Assembly: GCA_009746045.1 (NCBI GenBank)
Contig: RPFO01000065.1
Location: 229,845 to 293,844, forward strand
Reading direction: 5' to 3'
From: Mesostigma viride
Taxonomy: Eukaryota > Streptophyta > Mesostigmatophyceae > Mesostigmatales > Mesostigmataceae
DNA: 64,000 bases
Shown here: positions 21,638 through 30,772 of the stretch, one piece after another
Layout of the letters: each line of letters opens with the position of its first letter
Numbering within the stretch: the first letter of the stretch is position 1
Translations under genes and position numbers: made by a program
Notes under the pieces: model-generated
Seen by the model: only the letters and a program-made list of their open reading frames with translations
What the model was told of the DNA's origin: nothing
Databases searched by the model: none

Positions 21638-22789
21638 ATGGTTTCTTCGTGCATGCTGTGTGGTCCCAGATGGAGGAGGAGTTCACGTACCCCAACTTGG
21701 GCCTGGGCGCCACCACGGAGGAAGGGGTCACGGGTATGCATCCAGAACCCCAACCCCATGAGTTATGTGGAATCCCTGTTTGACAGTATTGTCAGGCGTG
21801 ACCTTAGGAGGGGTCAGCAGATGGATACCATTAACAAGCTCTTGCATTCAGTGATCTCCAAGCAGGATAAGCTACAGGAGCTTCTTCAGGGGTTGTCCTT
21901 GTCCCAGCCCCAGATGGGGAGTGGTGTTAACATAGCTCTCAGCTCCAGCAGCACTCCCATCATTCAGATTCCTCGTCATGTGGTACCTGTCAAGAATGTG
22001 GTGGCCTATGTGGATCACAGGAAGTGCACGGGACCTTGTGAGCATTGTGAGACGCTGGCCAAGGCAGTGGCTGCCCTTAACAGGGAGGAGGGGGAAGTGA
22101 GCCCTGAGGGTTATGTGGAGGAGGTCTTGTCTCAGTTGCACACCAGCCTGTATGAGATTGGCTCTCCTTTTGTGGGCCACCTGTTGCACAGGATGTTTGC
22201 CTTGACTCCAGGACCTGAGATTGACATGAGACCTGCAGAGGGGCAGGATATGTTGACCACCTTGCCTGAGGCTTTGAAAGGAGCCTTCATGCAGTTCCAG
22301 CCAGTGAGCATGGGTGAGGCCTCCTACATGGAGTTGTTGGAGTTTTCAGTGCAGCAGGGAGATTTTGACTTGGCTCCTTCTTCTTCCAGCTCGGTCAATG
22401 GGTGCTTCCCTTTGGAGACATCCAACCTTTTCTGCAGCCCAGGGTTGCCTAAGTTCACCATGGAGCTCAAGGTTCGTCTGACCCCATTGAGGGTGTTGGT
22501 GCCTTTGACAGGTGCTAAGTGGTCAGTGGTCAAGACCTTTCTCCAGTTCTGGTGGGCGTACAGGTCATGGGTGAGCAGGCACAAGACGTCTTCTACTTGG
22601 GTGATGGATCCTGAGAGCCAGTCTGTGGTGCTTCTCTCCTACCCAGGGACATGCCTGCGTTATGTTGCCCAGATGGCAGCAGGGGCTGCAGAGACGTGCA
22701 TGGTGCTGCAGGTCAGCAGGAACTGGCCAGACTTGGTTCACATGGTGGAGCAGTTTCCCTTGTTTGGGACCAGGGGCAAGGATGGGTGA
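21638..22789 (+). CDS. Extra ORF between integrase and 3' LTR of element 1
   Basis: A 383-residue intact frame whose ATG lies three bases after the pol stop (taa-cga-atg). A second good start is the Met at MSYVESLFDSIVRRD, about 40 residues in. A probable coiled coil follows (INKLLHSVISKQDKLQELLQ). A CTGPCEHC cysteine cluster then precedes hydrophobic helices and a C-terminal segment with VKTFLQFWWAYRSWVS. No signal peptide or convincing membrane anchor is visible, so it is not an obvious envelope protein despite its position. It is intact while pol is broken. I do not recognise the family. Possible roles include an accessory particle or silencing-suppressor protein, but nothing in the sequence decides this. 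Confidence 0.7.
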   Translation: MVSSCMLCGPRWRRSSRTPTWAWAPPRRKGSRVCIQNPNPMSYVESLFDSIVRRDLRRGQQMDTINKLLHSVISKQDKLQELLQGLSLSQPQMGSGVNIALSSSSTPIIQIPRHVVPVKNVVAYVDHRKCTGPCEHCETLAKAVAALNREEGEVSPEGYVEEVLSQLHTSLYEIGSPFVGHLLHRMFALTPGPEIDMRPAEGQDMLTTLPEALKGAFMQFQPVSMGEASYMELLEFSVQQGDFDLAPSSSSSVNGCFPLETSNLFCSPGLPKFTMELKVRLTPLRVLVPLTGAKWSVVKTFLQFWWAYRSWVSRHKTSSTWVMDPESQSVVLLSYPGTCLRYVAQMAAGAAETCMVLQVSRNWPDLVHMVEQFPLFGTRGKDG

Positions 22790-23187
22790 ATGGGGATTGG
22801 TATAGCCTGTGAAGAACAGAGCTGTGCAGGAAGAGGATGGGGAAGGATGGGGGAAGAGTATGGAAGGTGCTTTGGATTGTGGTGTGAGGGGGGGATTCCA
22901 GGATGGATGATGGGGGGGGGCTCCAGTCCAGTTCTGATGTTCCAGTCCAGAGTTCCAGGTTCCAGGATGCTGAATGGAAGACCTTGTATTATGAGAAGTG
23001 TTTATCTGGCTTTATAGTAGATAAGGTAGTGACTTGTTTGCTGTAGAGACCTGTGACTAGATGTTATGAGATAGGAGGCCCTGTTTTCAGGGATGTAAAA
23101 ACCCATCTGCTTTTCCCAAGAGATGGTGGATTTCTGTTCAATGTTCCTCTGCCTTCAAGAGTTGGCTATTGGACCTGGGAGGTCCAG
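22790..23187 (+). other. 3' untranslated region of element 1
   Basis: Lies between the extra ORF and the polypurine tract. It is G-rich, with an eight-G run near 22911 and a direct repeat of ccagtccag/ttccag near 22922-22965. No gene is seen. Confidence 0.6.
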
Positions 23188-23203
23188 TTTTGAGGGGGAG
23201 ATA
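23188..23203 (+). other. Polypurine tract of element 1
   Basis: ttttgagggggagata immediately precedes the 3' LTR and would prime plus-strand DNA synthesis. Confidence 0.85.
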
Positions 23204-23983
23204 TGTAACAAGCAAAAATGACTTTGTTGTTACATCCTTTGTTTTGTGAATGTTTGGCTTTTATTCGAGGACTTTTGGATCAGTATTGAGAAAGTTATGA
23301 GGTTTCTAAGACGACGGTACTTGGAGCTGATACTTTGTCAGCCAACTGATAGGAACCCTCATTGGTCGTGGCCTGATCCACGTAGGGTTGTAGTTTGTTG
23401 GCTGATACTACTGATAGGAGCCCTCATTGGTCGTGGCCTGATCCACGTGGGGTTGTAGTTTGTTAGTTGGTACTATTGAGTCTTAAATGCTCCTTTGGGA
23501 CTTCAGTGCTCACGACAGATTTAGGATCTCATGGAAAGATTCTGCCAGGCTGTGTGTGGTGTTGTTCTGTTTTGTGTGACTAGGATGGATACGAAGATCT
23601 TGTATAGGATTCCATGGTTCTGATTGGTTCTCTTCAGGCTAAGGTTGGAGCAAGCTCGACAAGCACGTCGATATCAAGGACGTGGGGTCGCCATTGTTGC
23701 TACGTTGGTTTTGATTCACCATGGTATAATAAAGCTTGGCTTTGTTGTCCAATCCATAAGAGCCCCTTGGCTATAGACGACCTTCAGTTCCACAGAGGCC
23801 GTCTATACACGAGCTTGTCTTTGTGTCTACAAGGGGTTGTGATTCCCTAAATCACGTGCTGTGGAATTTCCATCTCAACGTTGCTCGGGTACTTGAAGTT
23901 CTGCGACTCAAGAAGGCAACCCAGGTAAAAGATCTTTCATATTGGACTGTGGATGATGTTGATGATCATTTTTAGTCGTTACA
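23204..23983 (+). repeat. 3' LTR of element 1
   Basis: 780 bp, TGTAACAAGC to GTTACA, with only two noticed differences from the 5' copy. It is followed at once by the target duplication GGACT (23984-23988) and the resumed exon. Confidence 0.96.
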
Positions 23984-23988
23984 GGACT

Positions 23989-25284
23989 CATCTTGCTGAT
24001 GAGGCGTACAACGTAGTTCATCACATGAGGAATGAATCTACCAAGCGGGCCTCTTTTGAGGAGATTGTTGATGGCTTCAATAAGAGGGCTGACGAGCTCA
24101 AGGCGGAGCATTTTGACATTCTGGTGGCCAAGCTCTTTGATGGGCAGCGGCTTGCACAACTGTCGAGGTCTTGGGTGGCTCGGCTGATCGCCCTTTTTGA
24201 CGACCTGTCGAAATCCGACCATGACAGAGACGTCAAGATCATTTTGGTGTCAACTCTTTTTTGTGGGGACGACATCGAGAAGGAGTTTTCGGCGGCAGAG
24301 TTGGAGAGAATGACGGGTGTCCCCGCGAAGACCATTCTCAAAGTTCGGGCGATCAGGAAGCAACAGAAGGTGGAGTTCCTGACGCGTGCGCTGGCGCGAA
24401 AGAAGAGGAAGTTGCCCCAATTTGTAATCGAGTCGATCGCGCAGGCTTGGACTGATGAGGAGAACTCGCGCGCTTCGCCCCAAGAGAGGGATACCATAAA
24501 GACGCACGAACGAGTTGGCAATCGTGCGATTTTGGTTGGTGTCCAAGGGGCCTACTTCTACCTCACGTCGAAGGAGGACATATATCTCAAGTTTTTAGCG
24601 GAGCACACGTACTGGGACAAGAAAAGTCCGCAGTATGAGAAGGATGTCGGCATCCATGTCGGATATACGACTTTCTGCAAGTACGCCCCCAAAACCGTCA
24701 AGGGGAAGTGGAAGGAGAGAAACGTGTGCGCCTGTGAGACGCATACGGTCATGCAGTCGAAGGTAGCGGCATGGACTAGGTACTGCAAGGCGAAGCACGG
24801 CAAGAACTGCAAGTGCGGCGACGAGTGTGAGGGATGTTCAAGGGCGAGATTGCCTGACGGCACGTGCGGGATGTTCGAAAGCCTGCACACTACCGAATGG
24901 GTGAAGCACTTCCATTGCCGTGTGGCGGAGGCGGATGGGGGTAGTGAGCTGGGGTGTGGGGCAAACTCGGCGAGAAACGAAGAGGAGGGAGGGGACAATA
25001 ATGTGACGGAAGATGAATGGCAGGGGCAAGACCTTGACGATCTTGAAATAAATGAGAGGATCGTGGAGGATGAGGAAGGGGTGCCAAGGGTAGGGGACCC
25101 ATCCATGGAGGAGGGGTCTGTCTTTCGCATTCTGAAGAGGGCATGTATGGAGAACTCGTGTCCCGAGTCCCGGTGTGGCATCAAAGACTGGGTGTTGTGT
25201 GACCGGGACAAGAATTCAACAGAACTACTAAATTGGTTCAGATACGTGAAGAAGGAGGTAGTGGTTTCCCGACCGGCAGGGGAG
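23989..25284 (+). CDS. DDE-like (transposase-fold) protein gene, right part of split exon
   Basis: The main exon of the gene interrupted by element 1: 432 codons from 23989 to the donor GAG|GTAAGC (GT at 25285), phase 0. The first part is helical (HLADEAYNVVHHMRNES...), followed by a basic segment (ARKKRKLPQFVI). Residues around VGIHVGYTTFCKYAPKTV and NVCACETH resemble the VGFT.FC..RPK....C.C.YH motif of large uncharacterised proteins from cnidarians, protists and algae. Several Cys pairs (CKCGDECEGC) then precede a long acidic linker. The DDE-like core is in the next exon. Such proteins are probably transposases or derivatives; a host-domesticated role cannot be excluded. With element 1 in place the mRNA is broken, so this allele is probably null. 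Confidence 0.72.
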
Positions 25285-25416
25285 GTAAGCGTGTTTGGAT
25301 TTTGTGACGCAATCAATTCGCAACGTCATTCTGCAGCGCGATGTTAATTAATAGGCTTTTCTGAGGCTTTATGAATATGTTACTTGCAAATTTACTTCAT
25401 CCCTTGGTTAAAACAG

Positions 25417-26190
25417 GACGCGACCGATCGGCGGGTCCCGGAGAAGGTCAAGCGGCCCGTACAGGAAACGATGAGGTCAACGCCCGCGCAGCTGAGGCTG
25501 GCGATTATCGAGAGTTGGGAGGACTTTACCAACCACTGCTTTACGTCATGGTGGCAGTCGGCAACGATCAAGGACCGGGAGAGGAACATGACTGAGGGGG
25601 ATGTGCTCGTGCATGGAGATTGGGCCGAGAATTACGAGAACAACAACTACGTCCAACTGCAGTCGCAGTACTTTCACAAGACGAGCTTTGTCCTCATGCC
25701 CATGATCGTGCGATATTTGCACAATGGTGCGATGGCAAAGCGAACGTTCTTTTTTCTCGGGGAAGCCAAGATGAAGCGGGGAGAGCGGGCGCTCGTCTAC
25801 GCGCTGAGGACAATCATGGAAACCCTGCGCGGACTTGGTGTGGGGGTGAAGAGGATGTTCATGTGCTCTGACAACTGCTCATCCCAGTTCAAGTCCAAGT
25901 ACGTGGTTAACGCCGTCTTCCGCCTCCTCATGCAGGATCCCGACTTGGAATCCTTCGAGTACCACTACTTGGGTGAGCAGCACGGGAAGGGGGAGGTGGA
26001 TGGTCAGGGAGCGAAGTTCAAGTGCATTGTGAGGAACATGCAATGCATTCCTGAGAACCAGGGCATCGTTACAGGGCGCCAGATCGTCAAGTACATGCGG
26101 GACAGCTGGGAAGGAGGCAAAACCACGAGCAGGGAGTCGGCCCGCGCTCGGGCAGAGGGCGTCCACCGTCATTTCTTTCATTTTCCTGAG
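25417..26190 (+). CDS. DDE-like gene, catalytic-core exon
   Basis: The acceptor (gttaaaacag, AG at 25415-25416) closes a 132-nt phase-0 intron (25285-25416), and the frame continues exactly. Candidate RNase H-fold acidic residues are Asp in VHGDWAENYE (25618-25620), Asp in MCSDNCSSQ (25870-25872), and Glu or Asp in GKGEVDGQGAK (25993-26001). The HGKGxxDGxG block is characteristic of the animal and protist relatives I recall. The exon ends HFHFPE with donor GAG|GTGCGA at 26191. The first intron contains one copy of the palindromic motif (25322-25345). Confidence 0.7.
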
Positions 26191-26223
26191 GTGCGAAACT
26201 CAATTTTTCTTTAACTTGATTAA

Positions 26224-26362
26224 GGTATCTCTGCAGAGTGACCTTTTGCCCATTTGCATTTTATTATATGATAATGCTAAAAGAACTGGTATGAATTAGC
26301 GTCTTATATAGGGAAAAATGCATGCAAAGCACTTTTTAAGGGGTATCTCTGCAGAGTGACCC
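26224..26362. repeat. Two palindromic motifs inside the second intron
   Basis: 26224-26243 (GGTATCTCTGCAGAGTGACC) and 26341-26362 (gggt...accc with the same core) are nearly identical to each other and related to the motifs at 5314-5502, 25322, 27183 and 27682. Confidence 0.8.
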
Positions 26363-26429
26363 TTGATGTGTACTTGATCTATTGACACATACGAACTTTC
26401 CGTTTCTGACATTCTACCTTATTGCAAGA

Positions 26430-27176
26430 CCTCGCGACTCCGGCGCCCGTATGATACCGACGCGTGTCGAGGCCATCAAGCAAGCGCACTGGTGGCGCCT
26501 GGACAAGTCTGACCCGGGGCTCCTGATGATGAGGCGTTTTTCGTGCTACTGCCCAGCCTGCCTAGCTAACAGGTGGGAGGAGTGCCGGACCGAGTGGACA
26601 CATATCGAGGAATTTAACGATGAGGGCCAAACAATGAAAACTTTCCGCCTAATGCCGCCAACGCAGCCCATCCCTCCGGTTCGCCAGCTGACGCGGGCGG
26701 AACTGCTGAAGGATCATCAAAGGGATGCCATTGGCAGGCAGATGCGCATGTATGATTACATCGCAGTTCCGTCAGACAGAGAGGACGTGAACCACAATTC
26801 CGCCCACCCTTTCTGGGTGATGCAGGTGGTGAGGGAGGCCTCAGTGCTGGAGAAGGAGGAGGTTAGGTGGGTTGAGGGACAAAACGGACGGCAGAAGGAG
26901 ATTTTCTTGCCCGGCCACGCAGTTCTGGCGGTTCGGCTGTGGAAGCGAGATATGCATGACCCCCTGCATTTTACTCTGGATTTGGCTGATTGGCCGGAGT
27001 CCCGCCCAGCCGACCTGGTCGATTGCTATCTGTGCATCTCCGCTGCTCTTCCGCTCCAGTGCATGGTCCTTGGCAACCAAAGGCAAGCCTACGTTAATTT
27101 GAGCAAGGAGCTTGACGCGTGGCTAACCGCTCTTGTACGCAACCAGCAAGCCCCGGAGGGGCTGCCACCGGCTTAA
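26430..27176 (+). CDS. DDE-like gene, terminal exon with Cys cluster
   Basis: The frame runs from PRDSGARMIPTR to the stop at 27174-27176, about 248 residues. FSCYCPACLANRWEEC is a C-x-C-x2-C...C cluster, matching the cysteine-rich tail seen in related animal proteins. A later segment (HPFWVMQVVREA...) is globular. The best acceptor (ttattgcaag, AG at 26427-26428) leaves one base before the first codon, whereas the preceding exon ends in phase 0. The simplest splice therefore shifts frame. Either another junction is used or a small indel is present. A palindromic motif follows the stop at 27183. Confidence 0.6.
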   Translation, partial: PRDSGARMIPTRVEAIKQAHWWRLDKSDPGLLMMRRFSCYCPACLANRWEECRTEWTHIEEFNDEGQTMKTFRLMPPTQPIPPVRQLTRAELLKDHQRDAIGRQMRMYDYIAVPSDREDVNHNSAHPFWVMQVVREASVLEKEEVRWVEGQNGRQKEIFLPGHAVLAVRLWKRDMHDPLHFTLDLADWPESRPADLVDCYLCISAALPLQCMVLGNQRQAYVNLSKELDAWLTALVRNQQAPEGLPPA

Positions 27177-27182
27177 ACTTTC

Positions 27183-27206
27183 GGGGACGCTCCGCAGCGC
27201 CACCCC
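27183..27206. repeat. Palindromic motif after the DDE-like gene
   Basis: ggggacgctccgcagcgcc followed by acccc. It is almost identical to 27682-27704 and both are followed by tacg. Confidence 0.75.
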
Positions 27207-27681
27207 TACGGATCTTTAAGCCTGGGCTTTATTCGCCTACGGTTGGGACAGTGTTTATTCGTGTTTATATATTTTGGGAGAACTGTTTTTTCATATATTA
27301 GAATATATGACAAGTGGCTGGGAACATTGTTACATAGCCTCGGTAGTGACAAATTTCAGTATATTTCCGTGTCGAAATGGCGAGTATTTTATGAAACTTG
27401 TACAATAATTTTTTCGAATGACAAATTTATAATTTGGTTTGACCTAAAAATCATGTCGTCACTTAAATATGTAGTTGCTCGGTAGGACTTTCCGTCCATT
27501 GTTTTCTGCAAATTGGTTCGTACTAATTTCGAATGTCACAACAATGTTACTGTACTAAGGCCTCTTTGGTAGATGTCTTAAAACACAAATTCGCTCCGAA
27601 AGTGCCAAAGTACCTTGCTTGTAACCGGACTAGTTACGAATTGTGATTGGAAGGTTGTCCCCTACAACCACAAGGAATAGA
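27207..27681. other. AT-rich intergenic stretch
   Basis: Probable 3' flank of the DDE-like gene. Frames at 27243-27485 are short and low-complexity; no gene is seen. Confidence 0.5.
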
Positions 27682-27704
27682 GGGGACGCTCCGCAGCGCC
27701 ACCC
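27682..27704. repeat. Palindromic motif upstream of ORF 27779
   Basis: The eighth copy of the dispersed imperfect palindrome (ggggacgctccgcagcgcc, then accc). Confidence 0.75.
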
Positions 27705-27778
27705 ATACGACAGTCCGGACCGGGCTTTGCTGAAATCATTTTCTCACACGCAACTTAGCCATCAAACTCACTTTTACG

Positions 27779-28252
27779 ATGGAGCGTGCCGATGTTGTTG
27801 GTTCGCAGCATACATATGTGCATGTCGATAAAAAGGAGCATGCGGCCAACATGTTTGTTGAAATCGACTCCCCCCCCCACGACTTCCCACGCTCCCTGCG
27901 GGGACCGTTTGGAGGTCGGGGTTCAGGTGTCATTGCGTTCGGAAACGGGATGATCGACCTGATGCCCCCAGATTCAGATTTGGCGCCTGCCCCCCGTGTT
28001 CCGGGTAAGGCCAGGGTGGTGCAATGCCTCCAGAAGGAGGGCACGGAAATTTCGCCCTATGTCTCGACTGTGCGCCTCCGGGCTGAGGCCCAGCATGAGT
28101 TCTTGAATGCGGCGGAAGTAGGTGGGGCCGTATGGGCCCCCAAACAATTTTCCAACGAGCCTCCAAATTTCGGGGGGGACTTGTACAAGGGAGCGTACAA
28201 GTTTCGTGACATTGAGATCGATGGATGGGGGTCATTTCTCCAGGAAAAGTGA
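27779..28252 (+). CDS. Hypothetical 157-residue protein
   Basis: A single uninterrupted frame starting MERADVVGSQHTYVHVD, with an ATG preceded by a pyrimidine-rich region (cacacgcaacttagcc). The protein is soluble-looking, Pro/Gly-rich in the middle (PPHDFPRSLRGPFGGRGSG), and ends DIEIDGWGSFLQEK. No domain is recognised. It lies about 600 bases after the DDE-like gene in the same orientation and shares the palindromic motif on its 5' side, so it could be a second gene of the same transposon. It could also be a chance frame: the GC-rich sequence gives partial overlapping frames on -. Confidence 0.4.
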   Translation: MERADVVGSQHTYVHVDKKEHAANMFVEIDSPPHDFPRSLRGPFGGRGSGVIAFGNGMIDLMPPDSDLAPAPRVPGKARVVQCLQKEGTEISPYVSTVRLRAEAQHEFLNAAEVGGAVWAPKQFSNEPPNFGGDLYKGAYKFRDIEIDGWGSFLQEK

Positions 28253-28691
28253 ATGCCGGTCCCATTTGGCAAATATAATCGATGATTAATTCCATGCAAC
28301 ATTTTGCGTTGGTCAAATGTGTAAATTTTCATTATTAATCGATTCAATAAAATTATGGGGGTGGGTATACCCACCATTTGATGGTTGAAAGTACTACTAG
28401 CTTCGTCGATTAACTCTTCTCAACATGGTCCTCTAGTCGACTAGGAATGTACCAATCCATCAGGGTATCGAGAAACTTGTTATGCCGAAACACTCCGGTC
28501 AAAAATTTCGTGCCACCTGCAGGCAATCAAAAAGCGCACGCGGACCGACGGGAAAGAGTAGTTAGTTACGAAATAAAAAAACGACAAAAAGTGTCACACG
28601 CGGCCCGGCGGGAAAGAGTAGTTTGTTACGAAGTTAAAAAAACGACGAAAAGTGTCACACTTTTCGGAACATTCGAAGTGGGCCCGGACGA
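28253..28691. repeat. Intergenic, with a 60-bp tandem duplication
   Basis: 28538-28597 and 28598-28658 are two copies of a unit starting cacgcggMccgRcgggaaagag and ending aagtgtca. The rest shows no gene. Confidence 0.75.
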
Positions 28692-28840
28692 CAGCATGGT
28701 GGTGCGGGTGCCCTGGTGCACCTAGAGCACGGGTAGCTTACATTCCCACCCTTGCATGAAGCAGCCATATGCCCCTTCTCAGGGATATGTGCTACATTGA
28801 CTCCCAACGGAGTGATGTTGATAATTAATTAATTAATTAA
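28692..28840 (+). repeat. Dispersed repeat ending in hairpin plus TTAATTAA (second copy)
   Basis: The counterpart of 8438-8604. The hairpin is acattgactcccaacggagtgatgt (28794-28818), followed by taattaattaattaattaa. Confidence 0.8.
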
Positions 28841-29524
28841 CGTCAAAGTCGTGCTCAGACCAGCTAGTTCGGCTGGGCGGCTGCGTTTGGGCTCAGGCGA
28901 TGCAGAAGGCGAGGCATTAAGCCCGGGAGGGTTCGAGGCGACCACCAGTGCGCGACTAGTGTCACCGCTGCCTGCCGGATCTGAGGGCGAAGCTGCAGCG
29001 CCGGAGCTGCAGACGTATTTTCATGGCTTAGCGCAGCCGCCAGCCTGCGTTGCGTCGAGGAGCGTTTGCTCGTCATATATTGCGTAATAGCTTCTGAAAA
29101 TTATATCAGCGTGTGCGTCTTAGAAAGACGAAGCGATTGTGATAGTCACAGCCGAATTTGGTGCCCAAACGTGAAAGTTATGAGCTCCGCCGCTCAGCCA
29201 TGGCTACCTCGTGGCTCGTGGCTCGTTTGCATGATTGCTGAGTAGAATAGTTAGGGTTTTCTAGATTAGATTAGCTTAGAGTTAGATTAGTTCGGTTTCG
29301 CGGCTTTGCCCACCTCCATCCATCCAGCAAGGGAACGTGCTACATGATCTCCCAACGGAGTCATGTTATATTTTAATTTTTTTTTTAATCCTCCAGGTTT
29401 GGATAAGATCCTGGAACTGAACATGACAAACAACATCACATGGAGATAACTAGGGTAGAGGGCACAATAGATATAGAGTTCGCTTGTTGATGTAGATAGA
29501 TTAGACCGGTAGGACTGCGTGTAC
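28841..29524. other. Intergenic, with a further hairpin at 29342-29366
   Basis: 29342-29366 (acatgatctccc-aac-ggagtcatgt) is a third copy of the hairpin. A 78-residue frame at 28851-29087 is not convincing as a gene. Confidence 0.55.
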
Positions 29525-30074
29525 CCATCCATCCATCCATCCATCCATCCATCCATCCATCCATCCATCCATCCATCCATCCATCCATCCATCCATCCAT
29601 CCATCCATCCATCCATCCATCCATCCATCCATCCATCCATCCATCCATCCATCCATCCATCCATCCATCCATCCATCCATCCATCCATCCATCCATCCAT
29701 CCATCCATCCATCCATCCATCCATCCATCCATCCATCCATCCATCCATCCATCCATCCATCCATCCATCCATCCATCCATCCATCCATCCATCCATCCAT
29801 CCATCCATCCATCCATCCATCCATCCATCCATCCATCCATCCATCCATCCATCCATCCATCCATCCATCCATCCATCCATCCATCCATCCATCCATCCAT
29901 CCATCCATCCATCCATCCATCCATCCATCCATCCATCCATCCATCCATCCATCCATCCATCCATCCATCCATCCATCCATCCATCCATCCATCCATCCAT
30001 CCATCCATCCATCCATCCATCCATCCATCCATCCATCCATCCATCCATCCATCCATTCATCCATCCATCCATCA
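29525..30074. repeat. (CCAT)n microsatellite, about 550 bp
   Basis: About 137 copies of ccat with a single interruption near 30056 (ccattcat). The Met-Asp-Gly-Trp frames on - and Ser-Ile-His-Pro frames on + are by-products. Confidence 0.98.
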
Positions 30075-30091
30075 GGGTTAATGCTCCGTGA

Positions 30092-30759
30092 TGTTACGTC
30101 CCAGCCCAGACACACCTAGCCTGAGCCACGTAGCGAAAGATCTACCATGCCGGAATTAGGAAGATTCAAGGTGGCCTAATGCAGATTGCGCTTCACGACT
30201 GGGGTCGTGAGATATCTGGCACCGCGACTTGATGCCAAGCTACTTAATACACACTTATAATGGCTAGCAATACCAATTACAAATGGATAGTTGCCCCAGG
30301 TTTAATGTGTAGGCGTATTCGCACTTATCATTCATCAAACCAAGAGGACGAGACTCTCGTCCTCAGACCAATTTCACCTAGGTCTGCCACTATGCTGGCA
30401 AGGGGCGCCGACATGGCGCCGACCTTCCAAAGCATGCAGTCCACACAAGATCCTCGGGTCGACATCGACCCTCGCCTACAGAATCCACGCATGAGTACAA
30501 TATCTCAACTAGCTATAAAGTACGCAGCGCGGCGCGACTGCACCGGCCCCTAGAAGATACACGCATACAACAACCTAGGCCCAAAATAACTGGTCCGAAT
30601 CACCCAAACTGTCATAGTTCCATACAAAAGTCCTGACCAAGGGACAATTCCCAAATTAAGTCCCGAAATGAGTCCCAAAGTCCTACGGACCATGACAACA
30701 AGTCAAACTACATAATTTATTCCATTGTTACGTCCGTCCAAAAGGGCCGGGACGTAACA
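30092..30759 (-). repeat. 3' LTR of element 2
   Basis: 668 bp. The + strand reads TGTTACGTCCCAGCCC to GGGACGTAACA; these ends are themselves inverted relatives (TGTTACGTCC/GGACGTAACA). Frames inside it are shared with the other LTR. Confidence 0.95.
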
Positions 30760-30772
30760 CTCCTCCCCCCCC
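30760..30772 (-). other. Polypurine tract of element 2
   Basis: The - strand reads ggggggggaggag immediately before the 3' LTR. Confidence 0.8.

Larger units (their letters stand above)
5777..23983 (+). mobile_element. Complete 18.2-kb Ty3/gypsy LTR retrotransposon (element 1)
   Basis: LTRs of exactly 780 bp (5777-6556 and 23204-23983) start TG and end CA and are flanked by GGACT direct repeats. A tRNA-iMet-like primer site follows the 5' LTR and a purine-rich tract precedes the 3' LTR. I saw only two base differences between the LTRs (c/t near 6177 vs 23604; g/t near 6272 vs 23699), so insertion is recent. Gene order gag, protease, RT, RNase H, integrase plus chromodomain places it in the chromovirus-like Ty3/gypsy group. 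The pol reading frame is interrupted several times, so it is probably not autonomous. About 9 kb between primer site and gag is unrelated cargo or nested insertions. An extra ORF lies between integrase and the 3' LTR. The insertion disrupts the DDE-like gene. Confidence 0.96.

Noticed and set aside
21638-22789. Calling the 3' ORF an envelope gene
   Set aside because: Position fits, but no signal peptide, cleavage site or membrane anchor is visible.
29287-30115. Met-Asp-Gly-Trp and Ser-Ile-His-Pro repeat proteins
   Set aside because: Translation of (CCAT)n in several frames.
30260-30553. 97-residue protein repeated at 39331
   Set aside because: LTR sequence of element 2; the frames diverge after a one-base indel.
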